From: Pseudomonas typographi
GTDB lineage: Bacteria; Pseudomonadota; Gammaproteobacteria; Pseudomonadales; Pseudomonadaceae
DNA length: 64,000 nt
NCBI RefSeq assembly: GCF_014694385.1
Contig: NZ_JAAOCA010000019.1
Location: 1 to 64,000 of the forward strand
Direction: 5' to 3'
Positions within the stretch are counted from its first letter, which is position 1. Each line of letters begins with the position of its first letter. Positions 1 through 7,160 of the stretch are shown piece by piece. The position numbers and the translations under genes are program-made. The notes under the pieces are model-generated. The model did not search any database and had not been told where the DNA came from. It saw nothing but the letters and a program-made list of their open reading frames with translations.

Positions 1-1
1 G

Positions 2-775
2 CTCAGGGGCTGGCAATGGTTGTTTTTGCTCGAGGGGCTGCCGTCGATCGTGCTCGGCGGCGTCGTGTTCTGGCTGGTGGCCGACCGAATCGAAGACGCG
101 CGCTGGCTTAACCCTGAAGAAAAAGCCTTGATGCGCCAACGCATGCACGAGGATCGCGCCGCGCAGGGGCCCGATGCGCAGGGGCAAGGCCTGAAGGCAG
201 TGCTGGGCCAGCCGGTGACTTGGGTGATGTCGGCCATCTACCTGTTTTTGGTGATGGCCTTGACCGGCCTATTGTTCTGGATGCCACAGTTGATCAAAGG
301 TGCCGGGATCGACAACCCGCTCAATATCGGCCTGCTGTCGATGGTGCCGTACATCGTGGCGGTGTTGTTCAACCTGGCCATGGGCGTGAGCTCCGACCGG
401 CGCGGTGAGCGGCGCTGGCACATGGCGGCGTGCGCCAGCCTCACCGCGTTGGGGTATGGGGTGTGTGCCTTGATGCCGGGGCAGTTGCTGCCCTTGATGG
501 TGGGCATGAGCTTGATCATGGCTGGTATCATCGCTTGGATGCCGATTTTCTGGACCTTACCGCCGCGCTTTTTAACCGGCATGGCGGCGGCGGCCGGCAT
601 CGCGCTGATCAACTCCGTGGGCCAGCTCGGCGGCGTTATCGCCCCCTACCTGATAGGCCGGGTGCGCGACCTCACCGGGGTGACCGCGCCGGCGCTGTAC
701 TTGCTGTGCGGTGTGTCGGTGCTGGCTGTGGGGCTGATTCTGTGGGGCGTGCCACGGCGCTTTTACCAGCGCTAG
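2..775 (+). CDS. MFS transporter, C-terminal part (5' end outside window)
   Basis: The gene enters from the left edge already in frame; 257 residues are visible. The first residues contain GWQWLFLLEGLPS, a hallmark loop of the anion:cation symporter branch of the major facilitator superfamily (tartrate, phthalate and similar organic-acid permeases). It then shows a hydrophilic central loop (about residues 30-75) followed by about six hydrophobic helices, the C-terminal half of a 12-helix inner-membrane carrier. The substrate cannot be told from this fragment. Two GC-rich hairpins follow the stop codon. The family call is firm. Confidence 0.88.
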   Translation, partial: LRGWQWLFLLEGLPSIVLGGVVFWLVADRIEDARWLNPEEKALMRQRMHEDRAAQGPDAQGQGLKAVLGQPVTWVMSAIYLFLVMALTGLLFWMPQLIKGAGIDNPLNIGLLSMVPYIVAVLFNLAMGVSSDRRGERRWHMAACASLTALGYGVCALMPGQLLPLMVGMSLIMAGIIAWMPIFWTLPPRFLTGMAAAAGIALINSVGQLGGVIAPYLIGRVRDLTGVTAPALYLLCGVSVLAVGLILWGVPRRFYQR

Positions 776-832
776 GCGCCCCGTGGCGCTGGCTGCACGG
801 GGCGCCCCGCATCAGCCGGCGCCCCGCCGGCT
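775..832 (+). terminator. Two tandem GC-rich hairpins after the MFS gene
   Basis: A perfect 11-bp stem (775-785 with 796-806, 10-nt loop) begins at the last base of the MFS stop codon. A second perfect 7-bp stem follows (814-820 with 826-832, 5-nt loop). Neither has a T tract, so these may be 3' stabilising or Rho-assisted structures rather than textbook intrinsic terminators. Confidence 0.5.
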
Positions 833-910
833 TGATGGCGCGTGTGGCTTGTGGCGTGTGCCTCGGTTAACCTATACGGCCGTTTTTCCCCGTTTCCGAG
901 GTTGCTTCCT

Positions 911-2200
911 GTGTTTTCCCAATTCGACCTGCACGAACGCCTGCTCAAAGCCGTGGCCGAGCTCAAATTTACCGAGCCTACGCCCGTGCAGGTCGAAGCG
1001 ATACCACCGGCGCTGGCCGGGCGCGATTTGCGGGTGACCGCGCAAACCGGCAGCGGCAAAACGGCCGCCTTCGTGCTGCCATTGCTCCACCGCCTGATCG
1101 GCCCGGCGCAGCCCCGGGCGAATATTCGCGCCTTGATCTTGCTGCCCACGCGGGAGCTGGCGCAGCAAACCCTCAAGCAAGTGGAGCGTTTTGCCCAGTT
1201 CACCTTTATCAAGGCGGCCCTGATCACCGGCGGTGAAGATTTCAAAGTGCAAGCGGCCATGCTGCGCAAGGCGCCGGACATACTGGTCGGCACCCCTGGC
1301 AGGCTGCTCGAGCACCTCAATGCCGGGCACCTGGCGCTGAATGCCGTCGAAGTGCTGGTGCTCGATGAAGCCGACCGCATGCTCGACATGGGCTTTGCCG
1401 AGGACGTCGAGCGCCTGTGCGGCGAATGCGCCGGCCGCCAGCAAACCTTGCTGTTCTCGGCCACCACCGGCGGCGCGGCGCTGCGCGAGATCATCGGCAA
1501 AGTGCTGAAAGACCCGCTGCACTTGATGGTCAACAACGTCGCCGAGCTCAGCGCCAATACCCGCCAGCAAATCATCACCGCCGACCATTCGGCGCACAAG
1601 GAGCAGTTGGTGCAGTGGCTGCTGGCCAACGAAACGTACCGCAAGGCGATCGTGTTTACCAACACCCGGGCAATGGCCGACCGCGTATACGGGCATCTGG
1701 TGGCACTGGAGCACAAAGCGTTCGTGCTCCATGGCGACAAGGACCAGAAAGACCGTAAGTTCGCCATCGAGCGGCTCAAGCAGGGCGGCGCCAAAATCTT
1801 GGTGGCGACCGACGTGGCGGCCCGCGGCCTGGATATCGACGGGCTGGACTTGGTCATCAACTTCGACCTGCCGCACAGTGGCGATGAGTACGTACACCGT
1901 GTGGGGCGCACAGGCCGTGCCGGTGGTGAAGGGTTGGCGATTTCGCTGATCTGCCACGGCGACTGGAACCGCATGTCGAGCATCGAACGCTACCTCAAGC
2001 AGCAGTTCGAACGCCGCGTGATCAAAACGCTCCAGGGCAGCTATAGCGGCCCGAAGAAAGTCAAGGCGTCGGGCAAGGCCGCTGGCAGCAAAAAGAAAAA
2101 GGTCGAGAAAAAAACCGCCGCCAAGGCGCCGGCTAAACGTAAGCCGGCCGCCAAGCCCCTGGCCAGTGCCGATGGCCTGGCGCCGCTGAAAAAGCGCTGA
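911..2200 (+). CDS. DEAD-box ATP-dependent RNA helicase
   Basis: A 429-residue superfamily 2 RNA helicase that unwinds RNA duplexes, probably in ribosome assembly or RNA turnover. All motifs are present: AQTGSGKT (residues 44-51, Walker A), PTRELAQ, TPGR, LDEADRM (the DEAD box), SAT, and HRVGRTGRAG near the end of the second RecA domain. The last 60 or so residues are a Lys/Ala-rich basic tail, likely to bind RNA. The frame is open further upstream, but the GTG at 911 gives the family-typical start MFSQFDLHERLL and is preceded by CGAGG. It resembles the SrmB/RhlE group; the exact orthologue is not assigned. Confidence 0.93.
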   Translation: MFSQFDLHERLLKAVAELKFTEPTPVQVEAIPPALAGRDLRVTAQTGSGKTAAFVLPLLHRLIGPAQPRANIRALILLPTRELAQQTLKQVERFAQFTFIKAALITGGEDFKVQAAMLRKAPDILVGTPGRLLEHLNAGHLALNAVEVLVLDEADRMLDMGFAEDVERLCGECAGRQQTLLFSATTGGAALREIIGKVLKDPLHLMVNNVAELSANTRQQIITADHSAHKEQLVQWLLANETYRKAIVFTNTRAMADRVYGHLVALEHKAFVLHGDKDQKDRKFAIERLKQGGAKILVATDVAARGLDIDGLDLVINFDLPHSGDEYVHRVGRTGRAGGEGLAISLICHGDWNRMSSIERYLKQQFERRVIKTLQGSYSGPKKVKASGKAAGSKKKKVEKKTAAKAPAKRKPAAKPLASADGLAPLKKR

Positions 2201-2453
2201 GTAGCCTCGGCTTAAAGTTCGTGCCCCGTTGGCCGACATAGGTTTTACGGGGCAGTTCTTCATCCACGCAGCTGCTGCGGCGGCCGGGCTCTATGCTTCG
2301 GGCCCGCCGTCGGTCGTGCTGGGGCTGCGTGCAGTTGAATGTGCGCTGAACGGCCGCATCTATTGAAGTGTGTTTCCATTGGCTAGGGACTATGATTGCA
2401 GTTAAGGCGGCAGTTGGTTTCACGGCCGCGCAGTTGACCCCGAGGGGGGCTTT
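2201..2453 (+). other. 253-bp non-coding leader upstream of the PA1414-like gene
   Basis: No convincing gene is seen. In P. aeruginosa the region just upstream of PA1414 gives rise to the sRNA SicX (recalled from literature). The same genomic position here could encode an equivalent RNA. I do not see a perfect Anr/Fnr box (TTGAT-N4-ATCAA), so the link is positional only. Confidence 0.3.
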
Positions 2454-2582
2454 ATGAAGACAAATCTGTTCAACTGGTTACATGATCTGGGCGTGGCGTT
2501 GGGGCTGATTCCGCCTCCGCTGCATCCGGTGCCAATCCCTACCGAAGACGATCGCCGCCGGCAGCAACCACCGCGCCGCTGA
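2454..2582 (+). CDS. PA1414-like 42-residue conserved protein
   Basis: A 42-codon gene beginning MKTNLFNWLHDLGVALGLIP and ending in an Arg/Pro-rich basic tail. It starts with ATG behind a strong Shine-Dalgarno (CGAGGGGGG, about 5 nt spacing). The N-terminal half is amphipathic or hydrophobic. The sequence strongly resembles, from memory, the small Pseudomonas protein PA1414, whose transcript includes the SicX regulatory RNA in P. aeruginosa. No biochemical function is known to me. Confidence 0.75.
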   Translation: MKTNLFNWLHDLGVALGLIPPPLHPVPIPTEDDRRRQQPPRR

Positions 2583-2650
2583 GCGACAAGGGCACTTTCG
2601 GGCACTTTTAAGCTCTATGCAGGGCCTTTTTCCAGCTAGCTTGCCGCCCA

Positions 2651-3370
2651 ATGCCGTTGCCTCGCCCTGCTTATGTGGTTTTTTCTGCGCTCCTCGCGCT
2701 GGCCGGCTGCACCCGCCAGCAGGGCCAGGACATGATGCAGCAACTGGGCAGCACCCGGCCCCAGGAATTTTTCCAAACCAGCGTCGATCGCATGGCTACC
2801 TTAACCATGCAGGATAATTTGGCGAGCCTGTACCTGCTGATGGACAAGCTGTACCGGCGCAACCCCGCGCAACTGCGTAAATCCGGCTTTATCGATGCCA
2901 CTACGGCCGAACGGCAAGTGCGCCAAGCTATTGAGCTGCAACAGCCGCTGCCGCAATTGGGCGGGCGCAAAGACCTGGCTGCCCTGAGCTATTCACTGGG
3001 CCCGGCGTTTCTGGGTGATAGGGTCGGCGCGTTCACCTATGCCATCGGCAGCATGATCGTCACCGCCCACGGCAACCGCCTACAGTTCTACATCACCGAT
3101 GCCATTGACCCGCGCTTCGTCAATAATGCCGCGCGCAACATCGAAAAGGCCACTTGGATGCTCAGCCAGCGCCAAGGTAACAATGGCGCGCCGCTGCTGT
3201 TTTCCAACGAAATCTCCGAAGCGGGCAGCAACCTCAGTTTTGCCACTGAGTTCGGCAAAATCACCGCGCGTTTGGACTTGCTCGCGCAAATGCTGGATGA
3301 GCGCTACCGGCGTATCGGCCTTAACTATGCGCAAAGCCTGCTGTTCATGAACTTTCTACCGGTGCAATGA
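2651..3370 (+). CDS. Hypothetical lipoprotein
   Basis: A 239-residue exported lipoprotein. It has a short hydrophobic signal ending in the lipobox LALAGC (Cys about residue 20), so the mature protein should be lipid-anchored, probably to the outer membrane because the residue after Cys is Thr rather than Asp. The rest is a mostly helical soluble domain with no motif I recognise. Its last 15 bp overlap the 3' end of the convergent LysR gene. Confidence 0.75.
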   Translation: MPLPRPAYVVFSALLALAGCTRQQGQDMMQQLGSTRPQEFFQTSVDRMATLTMQDNLASLYLLMDKLYRRNPAQLRKSGFIDATTAERQVRQAIELQQPLPQLGGRKDLAALSYSLGPAFLGDRVGAFTYAIGSMIVTAHGNRLQFYITDAIDPRFVNNAARNIEKATWMLSQRQGNNGAPLLFSNEISEAGSNLSFATEFGKITARLDLLAQMLDERYRRIGLNYAQSLLFMNFLPVQ

Positions 3371-4255
3371 ACCCGATGCGCTACGCAGCAGCGCCAAGTA
3401 GCGCTGCGCCCCAATGCCCAGCGGGTGTTCCTTGGACCACACCACATCAACCCACAGGTTAAGCTGGTTGCTCATGTTCTCGAAGGCGATCACCTGCAAA
3501 GTGCCGTCGGCCACCAGCGGGCGCACCAGGGTTTGTGGCAGGTAAGCCCAGCCGAGCCCGGCCTGCACCAAGCTCAGGGTGGCCAGGTAGTTATCGGTTA
3601 GCCAGTGCTGGCGCGACAGCAGTACTCGCGGTGCGGCGCTCTCGGCCCGCTGGCTGGCCACCACGATCTGGCGGATGCTGGCCAAATCATCGCCGCATAG
3701 CAGCCCTTTGCATGCCTGCAACATCGGGTGCCGTGGTGCGATCACCGCCACCAAGGTTTCGCTTGACAGCTCCTGGAAATCTTCGCGCTCGTCCATGCCG
3801 GGCCGTTCGAACACGATCGCCAGTTGCACTTGGGCGCCATGCAGCATGGCCAAGGCATCGGCCTGGGGGGCGCTGCGCACCTCTACCTCCAGCGCCGGAA
3901 ATTCCTCGGCAAGCTGCGCCAACGGCGCATTCCAGGCGGCGGACACCAGCTCGGGGGCGATGGCAATGGCGAGGCGTTTCTCCAGGCCCTGGTGCAGTTG
4001 CAAGGCATGGGCCTGCAGTTGCGCCAATTGCCGGGCCAATTGCCGGGCCTGGTTCTCCAGCGCCAGGGCCGCTGCGGTGGGCAGGGTTTCGCGGCCGCTG
4101 CGCACGAACAGTTGCAAGCCGAGTTCGGCCTCCAGGTGGCCGACGGCCATGCTGATTGCCGAGGGCACGCGGCGCAGGTGGCGAGCGGCGGCCGAAAACG
4201 ACCCGTGGTCTAGCACTGCCAGGAACACCCGCACGCTTTCGCTGGTAAAGGCCAT
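3356..4255 (-). CDS. LysR-family regulator beside PACE efflux gene
   Basis: A 299-residue LysR-type regulator with an N-terminal winged HTH (VRVFLAVLDHGSFSAAARHL) and a C-terminal periplasmic-binding-protein-like effector domain. It is divergent from a PACE-family efflux gene, the arrangement of AceR/AceI in Acinetobacter. An inverted repeat at 4268-4296 in the shared gap is a candidate binding site. By analogy it would activate the efflux gene in response to an amphipathic or polyamine-like ligand; that is inference. Confidence 0.88.
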   Translation of the reverse strand: MAFTSESVRVFLAVLDHGSFSAAARHLRRVPSAISMAVGHLEAELGLQLFVRSGRETLPTAAALALENQARQLARQLAQLQAHALQLHQGLEKRLAIAIAPELVSAAWNAPLAQLAEEFPALEVEVRSAPQADALAMLHGAQVQLAIVFERPGMDEREDFQELSSETLVAVIAPRHPMLQACKGLLCGDDLASIRQIVVASQRAESAAPRVLLSRQHWLTDNYLATLSLVQAGLGWAYLPQTLVRPLVADGTLQVIAFENMSNQLNLWVDVVWSKEHPLGIGAQRYLALLRSASGSLHR

Positions 4256-4267
4256 GGCGTACCTATC

Positions 4268-4296
4268 AATAAAACTGAAGGAAGCTGACTTTTATT
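4268..4296. promoter_or_regulatory. Inverted repeat, candidate LysR operator
   Basis: AATAAAA (4268-4274) and TTTTATT (4290-4296) form a perfect 7-bp inverted repeat separated by 15 bp, inside the 92-bp gap between the divergent LysR and PACE genes. Size and position suit a LysR-type recognition site. Confidence 0.45.
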
Positions 4297-4347
4297 ATCA
4301 GCTCAACGGCGGCATTGTACCGGCTGTTTTCTGCTTGGAGTACTGCA

Positions 4348-4776
4348 ATGCAAGGGGTCAAGCGCAAGGTGGTGTATGTGAGCCTTTACGAGGGCATCGC
4401 CATCGCGTTCAACAGTGTTGCCATCGGCTGGCTCGGCCATGACCTGGGCCATGCGGGAGCTGCCGCGGTGTTGGCATCGGTGGTGGCCATCGCCTGGAAC
4501 CTGGGCTGGAACAGCTTGTTCGAAGCCTGGGAAGCCCGCCAACGCTCGCGCCGGCGCACTGTCACCCGGCGGCTGTTGCATGCGCTGGGTTTCGAGGGCG
4601 GCCTGGTGGTGGTTCTGGTGCCGATGTTCGCCTGGTGGTTGGGTATCAGCCTGCTGGAGGCGCTATGGCTGGACCTAGGCTTGCTGGCCTTCTTTCTGGT
4701 TTACACCTACGCATTCAACTGGGCGTTCGATGCGGTGTTCGGCCTGCCACGCTCGGCCCATTCAGCGGCAACGTGA
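4348..4776 (+). CDS. PACE-family multidrug/biogenic amine efflux protein
   Basis: A 142-residue inner-membrane protein with four predicted transmembrane helices arranged as two tandem bacterial transmembrane pairs, the architecture and length of the proteobacterial antimicrobial compound efflux (PACE) family typified by AceI. The start ATG at 4348 follows TTGGAG. The conserved acidic residue in helix 1 (YEGIAIAFNS) matches the AceI proton-coupling Glu. A divergent LysR gene is the likely regulator. Substrates such as chlorhexidine or diamines are family knowledge, not visible here. Confidence 0.86.
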   Translation: MQGVKRKVVYVSLYEGIAIAFNSVAIGWLGHDLGHAGAAAVLASVVAIAWNLGWNSLFEAWEARQRSRRRTVTRRLLHALGFEGGLVVVLVPMFAWWLGISLLEALWLDLGLLAFFLVYTYAFNWAFDAVFGLPRSAHSAAT

Positions 4777-4817
4777 CAGGGTGTCGCGCAATTCCGCCCA
4801 ATCACTGGCCCATGAAT

Positions 4818-4849
4818 GTTGCTGCCGGGCAACGTGGCCCGGCAGCAAC
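4818..4849. terminator. Perfect 13-bp stem-loop between convergent genes
   Basis: GTTGCTGCCGGGC (4818-4830) pairs perfectly with 4837-4849 across a 6-nt loop. It lies between the convergent PACE gene and fabV and could end transcription from both sides. It lacks a T run, so a REP-like element is an alternative. Confidence 0.5.
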
Positions 4850-4896
4850 AGGGACGGTCAACAGGATGCCGCCAACCTCGCGGGCACGCTGACGTT

Positions 4897-6108
4897 TTAG
4901 GGCACTAGCGCTATGCAATCGAACCGCACCTCGGTGGCGACATCAGCGTCGTAGTCCACGTCCTTGCGCTCGAAGCCGAACAGCTTAAGGAACTCGTGCT
5001 TGTAGCCGGCGTAGTCGGTGATGGCGAACAGGTTCTCGGTGGTCACTTGTGGCCACAGGTCTTTGCAGGCGCTTTGTACGTCGTCACGCAGTTCCCAGTC
5101 GTCCAGGCGCAGGCGGCCTTGCTCGTCGGTTTCGACAGGGGCGCCGCCTTCGGGGTAAAGGCGCTCACGGAACAGGCGGTTAAGTTGCTCGATGGTGCCT
5201 TCGTGCAGGCCTTTTTCTTTCATGATCTTGTAGACCATGGCGATGTACAGCGGCATCACCGGGATCGCCGCGCTGGCCTGGGTGACCACCGACTTGAGCA
5301 CCGCAACCGCGGCGCCGCCGCCGTTCGCTTTCAATTGCTCGTTCAAGCGCAAGGCAGTGGCATCCAGGTCGGCTTTGGCTTTGCCCAACGCGCCGTCCCA
5401 GTAGATCGGCCAGGTGATTGACGTGCCGATGTAGCTGAAGGCTACGGTACGCGCACCTTTGGCCAGCACGCCCGCCTTGGCCAGGGCGTCGATCCACAGT
5501 TGCCAGTCTTGGCCGCCCATCACCGCGATGGTGTCTTGGATTTCCTGCTCGCTGGCAGGCTCGACCGAGGCCTGGATGATGGTGTCTTTGTTGGTGTCGA
5601 TGGCGGTAGCGGTGTAGGTTTGGCCGATGGGCTTGAGGGCTGAGCGCTTGAGCTCGCCGGTGTCCGGTAGTTTGCGCACCGGAGAAGCCAGCGAATAGAC
5701 CACCAGGTCTACCTGGCCGCCCATGTCGTTCTTGATCAGCTCGATGACCTGCTCGCGTGCCGCGTTGGAGAAGGCGTCACCATTGATGGCCTTGCTATAA
5801 AGGCCCTCGCGCTTGGCATATTTATCGAAGGCGGCGGCGTTGTACCAACCGGCACTGCCAGGCTTGGTATCAGTGCCGGCTTTTTCGAAAAAAACCCCCA
5901 AAGTGTCGGCCTTATAGCCGAAGGCGGCGGTGATGCGTGCCGCCAGGCCGTAGCCGCTGGAGGCCCCGATCACTAGGACTTTCTTCGGCCCGTCGGTGCG
6001 CACGCCTAAGGCGCGGGTGGCCTCGATCTGTTCGAGCACGTTGCGCTCGCAGCCGAGCGGGTGCGTGGTGGTGCAGATAAAACCGCGAACCTTGGGGTGG
6101 ATGATCAA
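4897..6108 (-). CDS. fabV: Enoyl-ACP/enoyl-CoA reductase FabV
   Basis: A 403-residue trans-2-enoyl reductase catalysing the last reduction in each round of fatty acid elongation. It has the NAD(H)-binding glycine motif GASSGYG (residues 48-54) and the FabV-specific Tyr-X8-Lys catalytic pair (Y236 and K245). Length and the N-terminus [20 protein letters not shown] match FabV throughout. FabV enzymes are refractory to triclosan, which explains triclosan tolerance in many pseudomonads. It is monocistronic or cotranscribed with the small gene at 6228-6500, 119 bp upstream. Confidence 0.97.
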   Translation of the reverse strand: MIIHPKVRGFICTTTHPLGCERNVLEQIEATRALGVRTDGPKKVLVIGASSGYGLAARITAAFGYKADTLGVFFEKAGTDTKPGSAGWYNAAAFDKYAKREGLYSKAINGDAFSNAAREQVIELIKNDMGGQVDLVVYSLASPVRKLPDTGELKRSALKPIGQTYTATAIDTNKDTIIQASVEPASEQEIQDTIAVMGGQDWQLWIDALAKAGVLAKGARTVAFSYIGTSITWPIYWDGALGKAKADLDATALRLNEQLKANGGGAAVAVLKSVVTQASAAIPVMPLYIAMVYKIMKEKGLHEGTIEQLNRLFRERLYPEGGAPVETDEQGRLRLDDWELRDDVQSACKDLWPQVTTENLFAITDYAGYKHEFLKLFGFERKDVDYDADVATEVRFDCIALVP

Positions 6109-6227
6109 CTTATATTCCTCGTCATCGAAAACGCTTGCGGCATCTTAATGGCTAACACCACGAGGGTGAAGGGCCGATGCCGCGGTCTTTGCTTCGATGA
6201 GCGATTCCCGTTGCGCGTCACGCCCTC

Positions 6228-6500
6228 TCAGGAGGCCGGTGCATCGGCCAGGCGATCGCCTTGCAAGGGCGATGCGCCCGCCTCGCGCCAGGTCACCTGG
6301 GTGATGCCGTACTTCTCCGCCATGGGTTTGGAGGTTTTCTTGATCTTGTCGTGGCGGTTGCGGGCGATGTGGCCAATGCCCGCGTCACAACTTGCCCAAT
6401 GCCAGGCTTCAGCATTGTCCATGTGGTCATGGCGCAACACGAAGCTCTTCGGCGAGCCGTGGAGTTGGTAGTCGATGACAAAAAGCTTCGGATTAGGCAT
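6228..6500 (-). CDS. Small conserved Pseudomonas protein (DUF6555-like)
   Basis: A 90-residue cytoplasmic protein beginning MPNPKLFVIDYQLHG, rich in His, Trp and charged residues (HDHMDNAEAWHWASCDAG), and without membrane segments. It resembles a Pseudomonas-restricted family I recall as DUF6555; function unknown. It lies upstream of fabV in the same direction and divergent from a receiver-only response regulator. Confidence 0.65.
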   Translation of the reverse strand: MPNPKLFVIDYQLHGSPKSFVLRHDHMDNAEAWHWASCDAGIGHIARNRHDKIKKTSKPMAEKYGITQVTWREAGASPLQGDRLADAPAS

Positions 6501-6736
6501 CTGCAGCAGTCTCGATAGGTCTGTTAACGATCACACGCTTTAACGGAGCGTGCCGTGCGTCACAAATTCAATCGAATTTCAATTGGCTGGCGTGAACGGT
6601 CATGGCTTGGATACAAACTGCTACCCTCGCGCGTGAATATTTAGCGCAGTTGGTCGTTCGGCGGTCGCCCCGGCGGACTTTTATCGCCACCGGCTGTTCT
6701 ATTTGGTTGGCATGCAAAAGGCTTTGCGAGGGCACC

Positions 6737-7159
6737 ATGTTGAACTTGAAGTTGCACAGCGACGGTGGGGCGCTGCACGTGCTGGTGGTGGAAGACGAAA
6801 TTCTGCTCAACTGCGTGGTATGCGAAGCCTTTCGGGAGGAAGGGTTCGTGGTCACCGGCGTCAACGATGCCAATGAAGCGATGCATTTTCTCCAGGACCA
6901 CCCCGGGGAGGTAAACCTGCTGGTCACCGACGTGCGCATGCCTGGCGAGATGGACGGCCTGGAGCTGGGCCACTTTGTCGCCCAGTGGTGGCCGCACATT
7001 CCGGTGCTGACGATGTCGGGCTACGCCGGAGATAGGGACCGCCACCCGGTGGGCCCGTTCTTAGCCAAACCCTTTGCCCTGGAGTCGTTGCTGTACAGCG
7101 CTACGCGTTTGGTTGCCAAGGGCCAATATTGGCGGGCGGCAGGGCCCACGCTGCGCTGA
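6737..7159 (+). CDS. Receiver-only response regulator
   Basis: A 140-residue stand-alone REC domain. It shows the acidic pocket (E19, D20), the phosphoacceptor D65 in LLVTDVRMPG, and conserved K111 in FLAKPF. There is no output domain, so it would act by protein-protein contact, as CheY-like or phosphorelay proteins do. The ATG at 6737 follows GCGAGGG; the frame is open further upstream but without a good ribosome site. It is tail-to-tail with the GAF-GGDEF-EAL gene, with 1 bp between stop codons. No histidine kinase is adjacent. Confidence 0.9.
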   Translation: MLNLKLHSDGGALHVLVVEDEILLNCVVCEAFREEGFVVTGVNDANEAMHFLQDHPGEVNLLVTDVRMPGEMDGLELGHFVAQWWPHIPVLTMSGYAGDRDRHPVGPFLAKPFALESLLYSATRLVAKGQYWRAAGPTLR

Positions 7160-7160
7160 A

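Noticed and set aside
872..2263. 463-codon open frame on the minus strand opposite the DEAD-box gene
   Set aside because: It mirrors the helicase gene in a GC-rich genome; its translation has no domain and the plus strand has all helicase motifs.
4021..4055. Tandem 12-bp repeat in the LysR gene
   Set aside because: It encodes a repeated ARQL segment in a linker helix and keeps the frame; ordinary codon-level duplication.
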